The position numbers were made by a program, and so were the translations under genes. Below, in pieces: positions 26,371 to 34,499 of a DNA stretch of 64,000 nucleotides; the first letter of the stretch is position 1, and every line of letters starts with the position of its first letter. The notes beneath the pieces are model-generated. The model was not told where the DNA came from and made no database searches. It saw only the letters and a program-made list of their open reading frames with translations. Origin of the DNA: Ruminococcaceae bacterium AB4001. Its GTDB lineage: Bacteria; Bacillota; Clostridia; Saccharofermentanales; Saccharofermentanaceae. Location: contig JHXJ01000007.1 of the NCBI GenBank assembly GCA_000621765.1, positions 62,001-126,000 of the forward strand, read 5' to 3'.

Positions 26371-27279
26371 ATGAGACACGAAGATTTCACAATGAGAAAG
26401 GATGGGTTTGCAGGTCATCTCGCAGAACCTGACAACGGCTCTGACAGGGCCGTTATCGTCATCATGGGCGGCGAGCAGAGTCTCCTGCCCGGCATTAAGT
26501 TTGCTGAACGTTTTGCGGATTATGGAATAACAGGACTTGCGGTCTCACTTTTCGGTTGTGATGGTCTTCCTGATTCACCTGACAGGATACCTCTGGATAT
26601 GTTTATTCCGGCCGTTAAATATCTGAGGGAGCGGAAGCATATCGAACGCATCAGCGTATACGGCCAGTCCATGGGATCGATATTTGCCGTGCTTGCAGCG
26701 GTTTATATCGGCGGATTTGAGAATCTCATTCTGGTAAGCCCGACACATGTTCCTTTCGAAGGAACAGCAAAAGATAAGAAAACTATGTCAGGTCACAGTG
26801 TCGCGACATATCAGGGATATGAGATCCCTTATGTCAGGGCGGACTTCTCAAAGATAAAGGCAGCAAAATACTATAAGCACCCGGACTGCGGCTATAAAGT
26901 TACTGGAATGTGGGTTGCTTATCATGATGCATATGCTGATCAGTCACAGGTATTGCGTGCCGAATTGGCTGTCGAAAAGACTAATGCCCGCATACTTCTT
27001 ATCGCAGGCGACGAGGATGAGGCGTGGCCTTCGGAATATTCCGTAAGAATGATCGCGCAAAGACTTAAAAATACCGGTTACGGTAAGGATGTAAAGGTTA
27101 TCGTATATCCTCACGGAAGCCATCTTAACGGACTCATGCCAAATAAAGAACGTGAGAAAAAACTGTACCGGATGATGCCCCTGATAGGCCTTATGTACAG
27201 AACTTTTGGCAAATACAAAGCAGAGAATCTCTCTTATTTTGAAAGATCTGAAAAGGAGATAATCGAATGGATCCAGTAA
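26371..27279 (+). CDS. Alpha/beta hydrolase, BAAT/acyl-thioester-hydrolase C-terminal type
   Basis: 302 aa, ATG 26371 (7 nt after the previous stop). VIVIMGGEQSLLPG is the oxyanion region and SVYGQSMGSIFAVLAA the nucleophile elbow (Ser near residue 100). ILLIAGDEDEAWPSEYS supplies the Asp and VYPHGSHLNG the His. This order matches the BAAT C-terminal/dienelactone-hydrolase-like group. It overlaps the next gene by 13 nt. Substrate unknown. Confidence 0.75.
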   Translation: MRHEDFTMRKDGFAGHLAEPDNGSDRAVIVIMGGEQSLLPGIKFAERFADYGITGLAVSLFGCDGLPDSPDRIPLDMFIPAVKYLRERKHIERISVYGQSMGSIFAVLAAVYIGGFENLILVSPTHVPFEGTAKDKKTMSGHSVATYQGYEIPYVRADFSKIKAAKYYKHPDCGYKVTGMWVAYHDAYADQSQVLRAELAVEKTNARILLIAGDEDEAWPSEYSVRMIAQRLKNTGYGKDVKVIVYPHGSHLNGLMPNKEREKKLYRMMPLIGLMYRTFGKYKAENLSYFERSEKEIIEWIQ

Positions 27280-27935
27280 AGCGTAATTCAAAACTGGCTT
27301 TAGCCGGAATCATTGGAACCGTTGTATATGCGGCAGCTGATGCATTCCTTTATCTCGGCACCGACATTGCTTCGGATAATAAGTTATCACTGTGGCAGGT
27401 CCCTGAGTGGCGCCTCATGACATCGATGTGGATCGGTGTAATAGGAAGCCTGCTGCTTCTTCTAGGTTTCATAAGCCTTGCAAGGATGTTTAATAAGGTG
27501 TTCGGGAAGGCAGGCAAATTCCTGATCCTTCCTGCGTTCCTTTGTATCGGCGGCGTGCTCTATATGCATTTTTCTTTAGGCGTTTACGCACCGCTTACAT
27601 ATAATTCCGCAGTTAAAGCAGGCATTACGGCTGAGCAGTTTTCGCTTCTTCTGGCAAATGCTGAAAGCTATATGAACCCTCTTACCATTGTATTGGTCAT
27701 CCTTGGTTACTCAACGGAGATAGTGCTTATCTTCGGTATATTAAGCGGAAAGTTTGGCCTTCGGAAAAGACTTGTATCATTTATGTTCGGCGGCTACGCA
27801 CTTGTAATACTGGTGTTTGCTTTAATAGCAAAACTTACCGGTGAATACGGTATCTTAGGCTCTGTCGAGAGCCTTCTCGAAATGACGTTTTTCATTCCGG
27901 CTTATATCTATTGGCGCAAGGAAGAAAAGAAATGA
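27267..27935 (+). CDS. Multi-pass membrane protein, family 1 of this island (DUF6796-like)
   Basis: 222 aa with about six or seven membrane segments. It begins SKLALAGIIGTVVYAAADAF, an N-terminal helix carrying a buried Asp, and has a central His (LYMHFSLGVY). The overall plan matches the proteins at 32252 and 56802 (buried Asp in helix 1, central His segment, C-terminal YW or K-rich tail), so the three form a local family. Function unknown. Start follows GGAG inside the previous gene. Confidence 0.65.
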   Translation: MDPVKRNSKLALAGIIGTVVYAAADAFLYLGTDIASDNKLSLWQVPEWRLMTSMWIGVIGSLLLLLGFISLARMFNKVFGKAGKFLILPAFLCIGGVLYMHFSLGVYAPLTYNSAVKAGITAEQFSLLLANAESYMNPLTIVLVILGYSTEIVLIFGILSGKFGLRKRLVSFMFGGYALVILVFALIAKLTGEYGILGSVESLLEMTFFIPAYIYWRKEEKK

Positions 27936-28429
27936 TCGTAACTGTTGTTCTTTCATTGATAGGCTGCATTGCTTTCTTCCTGCTGATATTAGGTGTTACG
28001 GTAACTTTGCCGTCGCCGGGACTTATCAGCTTTTTCCCTGAAGACGTGCAGGAGAGACTGCGCCCACGTGTCGAGAACAAGCCGATAACTTTTAAGAGGT
28101 TCATGGGCTGGGTGATCCTTGCGGCGTTTTGCATTCTGTATATGGGATTATTCGTCTATGGCGCTGCAGACGGAATAAAGAACGGGTATTCGTTCTGGCA
28201 GTTCCTTTTGCGTTTCCTGATAATCGGCGCGTCGATGAAAGTCTTTGACATAGTATTTTTCGATTATTTCATTTTGACCAAAACAAGATTCTTCCAGCAC
28301 TTTTTCCCTGAAACAGAAGGCTGCAAAGGCTGGAAAGACTTTGGTTTTAACCGTAAGCAGCAGACAAGGCAGTGTGTGGCCATAGTTGTTTTGAGCCTGA
28401 TAGTAGCATTTATTTGCACGTTGTTATGA
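27932..28429 (+). CDS. Small membrane protein, [FY]D-x4-D family, copy A
   Basis: 165 aa. ATG overlaps the previous stop (ATGA). One N-terminal helix, a loop with PEDVQERLRPR, two central helices (GWVILAAFCILYMGLFVYG and the FWQFLLRFLIIG region), then KVFDIVFFDYFILTKTRFFQ, HFFPET and a C-terminal helix. The same plan is found in five genes at 57509-62555. The closest is copy F (FWQFFLRFVLI, YDMIFFDYFLLCKFRFFQ). Function unknown; conserved Asp pair in the membrane suggests a structural or metal/proton role (inference). Confidence 0.65.
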   Translation: MIVTVVLSLIGCIAFFLLILGVTVTLPSPGLISFFPEDVQERLRPRVENKPITFKRFMGWVILAAFCILYMGLFVYGAADGIKNGYSFWQFLLRFLIIGASMKVFDIVFFDYFILTKTRFFQHFFPETEGCKGWKDFGFNRKQQTRQCVAIVVLSLIVAFICTLL

Positions 28430-28436
28430 GGTTTCT

Positions 28437-30182
28437 ATGTTTGATAAACGCCTGATGACAATGTGTCCTGAAAGCAAAAAGTATATCGCCGGCAATATTA
28501 TCTGCCAGTGGATAGAATTGCTGATGAATGCAGTCATGATATATGTCGTTTCAAATGTCATCGGAAAAATATATGCCCGACAGTTAACATTGTCTTTTCT
28601 GATCGTTTCTTTAGCTGTTGTTGGTGTTACTCTCATAATCCGGTTCTTCATGACAAAGACGACGACACGGATGAGTTATCTTGCATCGAAGACTGTAAAA
28701 CGCGTGCTGAGAGAACACATATACGAGAAACTCCTGAAACTGGGAAGTGCATACAGGGAACATACAACAACAGCTGAACTGGTTCAGGAATCCGTAGAAG
28801 GTGTAGATCAGCTTGAGAGTTATTTCGGTCTTTATGTGCCTCAATTCTTTTATGCTTTTATAGCTCCGGTAACATTGTTCGTCTTTTTTGGAATAGCCGG
28901 AAGCTTTAAAGTTGCAGCGGTCCTTCTAGTATGTGTTCCGCTTATTCCGGGTGCCATTGTTATGGTCCAGAAGATAGCAAAGAAGATCCTTGCTAAATAC
29001 TGGGATCAGTACACGAAGCTCGGAAGCACTTTCCTTGAGAATCTTCAGGGAATGACGGCATTGAAGATATATAAGGCCGATGCATATAAGAATAAGCAGA
29101 TGAATGAGGAATCCGAGAACTTCCGTAAGATCACGATGAAGGTCCTTATGATGCAGCTTAATTCGATAATCATTATGGACTTCTTTGCATATGGCGGTGC
29201 GGCTCTCGGAATTGCGCTTGCAGGAAAAGGCTTCGTTGAGGGCAATATATCTTTGCAAAGCACAGTTTTCATGATCCTTCTCTCGGCAGATTTCTTCCTG
29301 CCTATGCGAAAACTCGGAAGTTATTTCCACGTAGCCATGAACGGTATGGCAGCAAGTGACAGGATCTTTAAGTTCCTGTCCATGCCTGAACCTAACGAGA
29401 AGACGGTGATTCTGCCTGAAAAAGGTCTGGATATAAGCCTTTCTGATGTTGATTTTTCTTATGACGGTGAAAAGCAGGTTCTTAAAGCGGTTTCTATTGA
29501 TATTCCTGAAGGTTCTTTTACCGGTATCGTCGGTGAGAGCGGAAGCGGAAAATCTACGATCGCTTCGCTTATTATGGGCAGGAATGTTATAAAGCAAGGT
29601 CAATTATCTATTGCAGGAAATCCCATATCTGAAATAAACGAAGAAAGCCTGTTCTGGAATATTGATTATGTAGGCTTGGAGAGCACTTTCTTTACAGGAA
29701 CCGTTAGAGATAACCTCCTGATGGCAAAGCCTTCTGCGGATGATGATGATCTTTGGCATGTCCTGTCAGATTGTAATATTGCAGAGTTTTTCAGAACCGA
29801 TGAGGGTCTTGATACCAGACTTACAGAGAATGCATCTAATCTTTCCGGCGGACAGAGACAAAGACTGGCGCTTGCCCGTGCAATGCTTCACGATGCTAAA
29901 GTCTATATTTTCGATGAGGCGACAAGCAATATCGATATGGAGAGCGAAGAGATCATCTTAAGAGGAATAAGAAAGCTCGCCGAATCAAAGACGGTGATCA
30001 TGATCACTCACAGGCTAATGAATGTCATTGATGCTGATCGGATTTATTGCCTTGAGAACGGCGAAGTTGCAGGCAGCGATACACACTCCAATCTGCTTTC
30101 ATCATGCAGGACCTATGCCGATCTGTGGAATACGCAAAAGGAACTTGAAGAATTCGGTAAGGGGGATACTGCTCATGAATAA
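28437..30182 (+). CDS. CydD-like ABC transporter (fused membrane and ATPase domains)
   Basis: 581 aa. Six-helix membrane domain (1-315), then ATPase: Walker A GESGSGKST (about 366), signature LSGGQRQRLALARAM, Walker B YIFDEATSNID, H-loop ITHR. The membrane part resembles CydD: ESVEGVDQLESYFGLYVPQF, PLIPGAIVM and KLGSTFLENLQGMTALKIYK. CydDC moves haem or thiols across the membrane in other bacteria. It forms a heterodimer with the next gene (8-nt overlap). No cytochrome bd genes are seen here, so the cargo is open; a haem-related ligand would fit iron control. Confidence 0.8.
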   Translation: MFDKRLMTMCPESKKYIAGNIICQWIELLMNAVMIYVVSNVIGKIYARQLTLSFLIVSLAVVGVTLIIRFFMTKTTTRMSYLASKTVKRVLREHIYEKLLKLGSAYREHTTTAELVQESVEGVDQLESYFGLYVPQFFYAFIAPVTLFVFFGIAGSFKVAAVLLVCVPLIPGAIVMVQKIAKKILAKYWDQYTKLGSTFLENLQGMTALKIYKADAYKNKQMNEESENFRKITMKVLMMQLNSIIIMDFFAYGGAALGIALAGKGFVEGNISLQSTVFMILLSADFFLPMRKLGSYFHVAMNGMAASDRIFKFLSMPEPNEKTVILPEKGLDISLSDVDFSYDGEKQVLKAVSIDIPEGSFTGIVGESGSGKSTIASLIMGRNVIKQGQLSIAGNPISEINEESLFWNIDYVGLESTFFTGTVRDNLLMAKPSADDDDLWHVLSDCNIAEFFRTDEGLDTRLTENASNLSGGQRQRLALARAMLHDAKVYIFDEATSNIDMESEEIILRGIRKLAESKTVIMITHRLMNVIDADRIYCLENGEVAGSDTHSNLLSSCRTYADLWNTQKELEEFGKGDTAHE

Positions 30183-31824
30183 AGCAAAAGTCCTCCTGAG
30201 AATGATAAAACTCGTAAAACCGCTCACAGGATGCATGATCCTGGCAGTTTTATTCGGAACAATCGGGTTCTTAACGGCGCAGTTCATCCCTGTGTTAGGT
30301 GGAATGATCATTCTGAACGGCACAGGAGAAGAGACTGCTCTAAGCTTGAAAATGCTTATTGTTTTGTTGCTCTCATTTGCACTGTTAAGGGCTATATTCA
30401 GATTTGCTGAGCAGAGGATGAATCACTATATTGCATTCACTTTGCTGGCAATAATAAGAGACAAAGTGTTTAAGGCGCTCAGAAAACTGTGTCCCGCAAA
30501 ACTCGAAGGCCGTGACAAAGGCGATCTGATATCCCTCATCACATCAGATGTTGAGCTGTTGGAAGTATTCTATGCGCATACGATATCGCCGATATGCATT
30601 GCGGTCATTACTGAGACGATAATGTGTATATTTATCGGGAGTTACCATCCCGTGTTAGGCCTTGTCGCATTAGCATCTTATCTGCTTGTAGGTTTGGTGC
30701 TTCCGCTTGTCATATCAAAACGCAGCGGCACAACCGGTGATGACTTAAGAAAACAATCAGGTGAACTGTCTGCTCATATGCTTGAAAGTATTAGAGGCAT
30801 TGATGATACGCTCCAGTATTCCTATGGCAAAAAGAGGCTTAAAGAAATAGGCGAGAAGACTACGGCATTATCTGCAAAACAGGCATTCTTAAGTAAACTC
30901 ACAGGAACCAATTTGGCGATAGCAAATCTTATGATCCTGATATCCGATATTGTCATGCTCTTTGTTTGTATTTTGCTGTATCAAAACGGACAGATCGGAT
31001 TTGACGGGTTCCTGATCCCGCTCATTGCATTGATGTCTTCGTTCGGACCTGTTATTGCTCTGTCTGCTCTTGGAACAACTTTGCAGAGCACTATTGCATC
31101 AGGCTCGAGAGTGCTCGCCATTATTGATGAGAAGCCTGAGACGGAAGATATCACAGGCAAAGATGAAATAGCATTTAGCGGTGCTGATGTAAATAACCTT
31201 GGTTTTGCATACGGGAATGAAGAAATACTAAGCGGTGTTTCCGTAACTGTTCCTGAGAAAAAGATAATCGGAATCGTGGGTAAGAGCGGTTGCGGTAAAT
31301 CCACACTTCTGAAACTCCTGATGAGATTCTGGAATGTTAAGCAAGGGCAGATCACTGTATCGAAGCGGAATATCGATGATATCAACACTGATAACCTGAG
31401 AGACATTGAGAGCTATATGACTCAAGAAACGCAGCTGTTTAAGGATACTATCGCAAACAATGTCCGCATCGGAAAACTCGATGCAACCGATGAAGAAGTG
31501 ATTGATGCATGTAAGAAGGCTTCGATACATGATTTCATCATGACGCTTCCAAAAGGATATGAGACTGAAGTCGGAGAGCTTGGCAGTACTCTGTCAGGCG
31601 GCGAGAGGCAAAGGATAGGTCTTGCCCGTGCATTCCTCCATGATGCACCGTTTATGCTGCTTGATGAGCCCACAAGTAATCTGGATAGCTTAAATGAAGC
31701 CGTGATCCTGAGATCTCTTGATAAGGAAAAAGGTGAGAAGACTATCGTTCTTGTGTCTCACAGGCAGTCAACGATGAGGATCGCGGATGAGATACGTTCA
31801 ATGGATGGTGGACGTCTGTCATGA
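30175..31824 (+). CDS. CydC-like ABC transporter (fused membrane and ATPase domains)
   Basis: 549 aa. ATG 30175 lies inside the end of the CydD-like gene after GGGGG; longer frames overlap that gene. The membrane domain has FRFAEQRMNHYIAFTLLAIIR and KGDLISLITSDVELLEVFYA, the CydC hallmark region (Arg-x-x-Glu-Arg then Asp-x-Glu-x-Leu). ATPase: GKSGCGKSTLLK (about 370), LSGGERQRIGLARAF, FMLLDEPTSNLD, VSHR. Partner of the previous gene. Confidence 0.8.
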   Translation: MNKAKVLLRMIKLVKPLTGCMILAVLFGTIGFLTAQFIPVLGGMIILNGTGEETALSLKMLIVLLLSFALLRAIFRFAEQRMNHYIAFTLLAIIRDKVFKALRKLCPAKLEGRDKGDLISLITSDVELLEVFYAHTISPICIAVITETIMCIFIGSYHPVLGLVALASYLLVGLVLPLVISKRSGTTGDDLRKQSGELSAHMLESIRGIDDTLQYSYGKKRLKEIGEKTTALSAKQAFLSKLTGTNLAIANLMILISDIVMLFVCILLYQNGQIGFDGFLIPLIALMSSFGPVIALSALGTTLQSTIASGSRVLAIIDEKPETEDITGKDEIAFSGADVNNLGFAYGNEEILSGVSVTVPEKKIIGIVGKSGCGKSTLLKLLMRFWNVKQGQITVSKRNIDDINTDNLRDIESYMTQETQLFKDTIANNVRIGKLDATDEEVIDACKKASIHDFIMTLPKGYETEVGELGSTLSGGERQRIGLARAFLHDAPFMLLDEPTSNLDSLNEAVILRSLDKEKGEKTIVLVSHRQSTMRIADEIRSMDGGRLS

Positions 31825-31863
31825 ATGACATTGAGAGTAAAAAAGAAAGGCGAAGATTAGAAA

Positions 31864-32265
31864 GTGGGAATTAAGAAGATATTATTCATTGTTGCCGGCT
31901 GCATATGTCTTGCTTTGGGAACTGTCGGTGTATTCTTGCCGATACTTCCGACTACACCATTCTATCTTGTAACCCTGTATTGTTTTGCAAGAAGTTCACA
32001 GCGTCTTGAGGACTGGTTCAAAGGAACAAAGCTTTACAAAAAGCACCTGGAATCATTTGTTGAGAAGAAAGGAATGCGGATGTCAACGAAGCTCAGCATT
32101 CTGATTACTGTTACTATACTTATGGGTCTCGGAATATTCTTTATGGCCCGAAAAGGCATATGGATCCCGTGCATAATCCTTGGTGTAGTATGGGTGTGTC
32201 ATTTTATCTATTTTGTGTTCTTTGTAAAGACCATTAAAGGAGATACAGGAAATGAAGAGTTATAA
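31864..32265 (+). CDS. DUF454 (YbaN-like) membrane protein
   Basis: 133 aa, GTG start at 31864 after GAAAGGCGAAG. GTVGVFLPILPTTPFYLVTLYCFARSS is the diagnostic DUF454 segment, followed by a helix pair near residues 70-125. Function in the family is unknown, though members often lie near respiration or haem genes. It overlaps the next gene by 14 nt. Confidence 0.85.
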   Translation: MGIKKILFIVAGCICLALGTVGVFLPILPTTPFYLVTLYCFARSSQRLEDWFKGTKLYKKHLESFVEKKGMRMSTKLSILITVTILMGLGIFFMARKGIWIPCIILGVVWVCHFIYFVFFVKTIKGDTGNEEL

Positions 32266-32959
32266 CGATCTCGGAATAGACGGTAAACTTGATAAAGAAC
32301 GGATCGCTCATCTTTTCAAACTTGGTATAGTCGCAAGTCTTCTGGCTTTATCTGCAGATATGATACTCGGGTGGGGCATAGCGGATGAGACTCTTACAGG
32401 TCTCGATCAATACTTTTCAAGATATCTTACAGTATCAGATGCAAGGATCGTTTGGTCGGCCGTTCTGGGTATGATCGGTATAACTGTTGAGACACTCTGC
32501 TATTTCGGAGTGTACAGACTTATCGCTTCTAGATCTGAAAAGCTTGCTCATGCATACAGGGCAGGTCTTATAGGCATGATCGCCTTCGGTCCGTTTACGC
32601 ACGTAATGTGCTGTGCATCGATTTACCATCTGAATGCGTTGAACAGGATAGATCCGGCTTGTGCAGCTGATGGCACCGTGAAGTTTATCTTGTGTTTTCT
32701 GCTTCCCGTTACGGTGATATTCTTTCCGTTTTTTATTACGGCTGCTGTCATTCAGTTTAAAGCCTTTATAAAGAATGAGACACCTTATCCGAAGTGGTGC
32801 TGTATCTTCTCGATCCTTTCAGGGCTTCCTGTTGTTTTGTTGATCAAGCTTATTGGGAATTACCCAGTAGTTTATGCAATATCCACGGGCTGGATAAGCA
32901 TAGGAAGTCTGATCGCTTTTTCAGGCCTTCTGATAAACATGAAGAAAGCAGATATGTGA
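32252..32959 (+). CDS. Multi-pass membrane protein, family 1 of this island
   Basis: 235 aa, about seven helices. HLFKLGIVASLLALSADMIL is the Asp-bearing first helix shared with the proteins at 27267 and 56802; VMCCASIYHLN holds the central Cys-Cys/His segment. Last gene of the 12-kb operon. It converges with the ATC-hydrolase-family gene whose end is only 4 nt away, leaving no room for a separate terminator. Confidence 0.65.
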   Translation: MKSYNDLGIDGKLDKERIAHLFKLGIVASLLALSADMILGWGIADETLTGLDQYFSRYLTVSDARIVWSAVLGMIGITVETLCYFGVYRLIASRSEKLAHAYRAGLIGMIAFGPFTHVMCCASIYHLNALNRIDPACAADGTVKFILCFLLPVTVIFFPFFITAAVIQFKAFIKNETPYPKWCCIFSILSGLPVVLLIKLIGNYPVVYAISTGWISIGSLIAFSGLLINMKKADM

Positions 32960-32963
32960 TATT

Positions 32964-33629
32964 TCAGACAAGAGTTCCTTTGAAGTTCTTGGCCGTATCA
33001 CTCTCGTCAGCAACATACCAATAATCACAGCTGTCACTTCCCAATGCGCATGTGTGGGTGCGGATAAGCTTAGCGTGAATGAGCTTGGGGATGATGTGGT
33101 CTGTTGCGCATAAATAGGGAAGAAGATCCATATAGCCGTTAGCTCTCGCATAATCTGCCAGAGGGCAGCCAACCAAGTCAAAGCAAACGCCTTCTTCGGT
33201 GTTTCTCGGATTGATACGTACTCTCCAGGTGTTGCCCCATTGTCCCTGAGCGAGTTTTTCTTCTACGAGTTTTGCATATGGAACATAACGCTTATACATG
33301 GATTTTCTAAGGGACTTCATCTGGCCTTTGCGGTTGACGTTGATGAACTTTCCTATAATCTTATATTTCTCATAGATCTCATTAGCCAGTTCGGTTATGG
33401 CATTGCCGTCTATCCTGTGATCTGAAGCTTCGTAGAAGGAGATTGCAAGTATCATTAGATCGAGGTTATGAGCCATAAGGTTTTCCTTGCCACCAATGTC
33501 AGGTGCTTTGGCAAAGAGTACCGGAAACAACTCATCTGCTTTGCTGATGATCGTTGATGCTTCGGCGGGATAGTGCTTTTTTGTATATCTGATAAATGCT
33601 TTCTTAAAGCTTTTTGCCATGGATGCCAT
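32964..33629 (-). CDS. ATC-hydrolase-family protein, copy 1
   Basis: 221 aa. Central and C-terminal features match the L-2-amino-thiazoline-4-carboxylate hydrolase family: FDLVGCPLADYARANG, LLPYLCATDH, then IRTHTCALGSDSCDYWY. Conserved Cys, Asp and His residues are repeated in copies at 38094 and 63201. The named enzyme opens a thiazoline ring. Members in Clostridia are uncharacterised, so the reaction here is uncertain. Start at 33629 after GGAG (9 nt); Met4 is an alternative. Probably controlled by the box at 33682. Confidence 0.75.
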   Translation of the reverse strand: MASMAKSFKKAFIRYTKKHYPAEASTIISKADELFPVLFAKAPDIGGKENLMAHNLDLMILAISFYEASDHRIDGNAITELANEIYEKYKIIGKFINVNRKGQMKSLRKSMYKRYVPYAKLVEEKLAQGQWGNTWRVRINPRNTEEGVCFDLVGCPLADYARANGYMDLLPYLCATDHIIPKLIHAKLIRTHTCALGSDSCDYWYVADESDTAKNFKGTLV

Positions 33630-33666
33630 ATAAGGTTACTCCGAATAAAAATGAATGATTTCGGAT

Positions 33667-33697
33667 ATTATACAGCACTGTATTAGCATATTCTAAC
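33667..33697 (-). promoter_or_regulatory. Promoter and DtxR-box-like operator of ATC-hydrolase-family gene 1
   Basis: ATTAGCATATTCTAAC (33682-33697) lies 53 nt upstream of the minus-strand start. Read on the minus strand, TATAAT occupies 33667-33672, so the box covers the -35 and spacer. Confidence 0.6.
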
Positions 33698-33715
33698 TTT
33701 TGTTCGAAAAAACTA

Positions 33716-33769
33716 TTGACAGGATTCGAAACTTACAGTAATCTACGTTAGCTATCAATGTTAACTAAC
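33716..33769 (+). promoter_or_regulatory. Promoter and operator of TetR gene 1
   Basis: TTGACA (33716-33721), a 17-nt spacer and TAATCT (33739-33744). Directly after comes an inverted repeat from GTTAGCTATCA (33747) to TAACTAAC (33769). GTTAGCTATCA recurs exactly, inverted, at 34455-34465 before the ABC pair, so this is probably a TetR-1 site. Confidence 0.6.
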
Positions 33770-33788
33770 AAAAAGTGACAACTGTAAT

Positions 33789-34406
33789 ATGCCCAGAGAT
33801 AAGACATTAAGCCATGAGAAAGTCAACAGAGCTATCCGTGAAGAATTCTTGGAGAAGGGATTCGAGGGTGCGTCTGTCAGAAGTATCGGCGACAGAGCCG
33901 GTATGACTTCTGCTGGCCTTTACCGTCATTATCCTGATAAGGCAGCGATGTTCGATTCCATTGTAGAGCCGGTTGTTACGGCGATAGAGAAGTGGACAAA
34001 CGACCATAAGAAGAATGCCTACGAGCTCGTTGAGAATCGTAATCCGGACAGCGACCTTTTCGCGCAAACTTTCCTGGATCTTATTAAGGATATCATCCTT
34101 CCTAATAAGGTTGAGTTCAGACTTCTTTTGACAAGTTCCCGTGGTACCAAATACGAGAACTTTGTAAATGATTTTGTCATCGAGAACCAGACTGAGATGA
34201 TGAAGATGTTCGGATATCTTAAGAGCAAAGGTTTTCCTGTTAAGGAGATAAGTGAAGAGGAGCTTCACATATTGTTATCAGCATATCTGACGGCATGTTT
34301 TGAACCTGTCGTTCACGGGTTCAGTGATGAACAGATAGAAGCGCATCTAGGTACTGTCCGGGAATTCTTCTTACCCGGGTGGAGAAATCTGATGGGAATG
34401 AAATAG
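33789..34406 (+). CDS. TetR family regulator 1
   Basis: 205 aa. HTH about residues 25-50: GASVRSIGDRAGMTSAGLYR then HYPDKAAMF, a typical TetR N-terminus. The C-terminal ligand domain (55-205) is helical. It probably represses itself and the ABC pair beginning at 34500, as shared operator arms flank it. It is followed by its own terminator at 34407. Confidence 0.85.
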   Translation: MPRDKTLSHEKVNRAIREEFLEKGFEGASVRSIGDRAGMTSAGLYRHYPDKAAMFDSIVEPVVTAIEKWTNDHKKNAYELVENRNPDSDLFAQTFLDLIKDIILPNKVEFRLLLTSSRGTKYENFVNDFVIENQTEMMKMFGYLKSKGFPVKEISEEELHILLSAYLTACFEPVVHGFSDEQIEAHLGTVREFFLPGWRNLMGMK

Positions 34407-34426
34407 GAGCCGTAAGGCTCTTTTTT
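34407..34426 (+). terminator. Intrinsic terminator after TetR 1
   Basis: GAGCC (34407-34411), loop GTAA, GGCTC (34416-34420), then TTTTTTA. Confidence 0.8.
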
Positions 34427-34431
34427 ATTGC

Positions 34432-34465
34432 TTAGGCTATCAATTATCGGTTGATGATAGCTAAC
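34432..34465 (+). promoter_or_regulatory. Large inverted-repeat operator before ABC pair 2
   Basis: TTAGGCTATCA (34432-34442) and TGATAGCTAAC (34455-34465) are inverted arms with one mismatch, 12 nt apart. The right arm is the exact reverse complement of the GTTAGCTATCA in the TetR-1 promoter. Confidence 0.6.
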
Positions 34466-34499
34466 AAAATACGAAATGTGTAACAAGGAGGAAATAAAC

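Noticed and set aside
28926-29603. 225-aa minus-strand frame inside the CydD-like gene
   Set aside because: Composition rich in His/Arg without motifs; it is opposite a clear ABC transporter.
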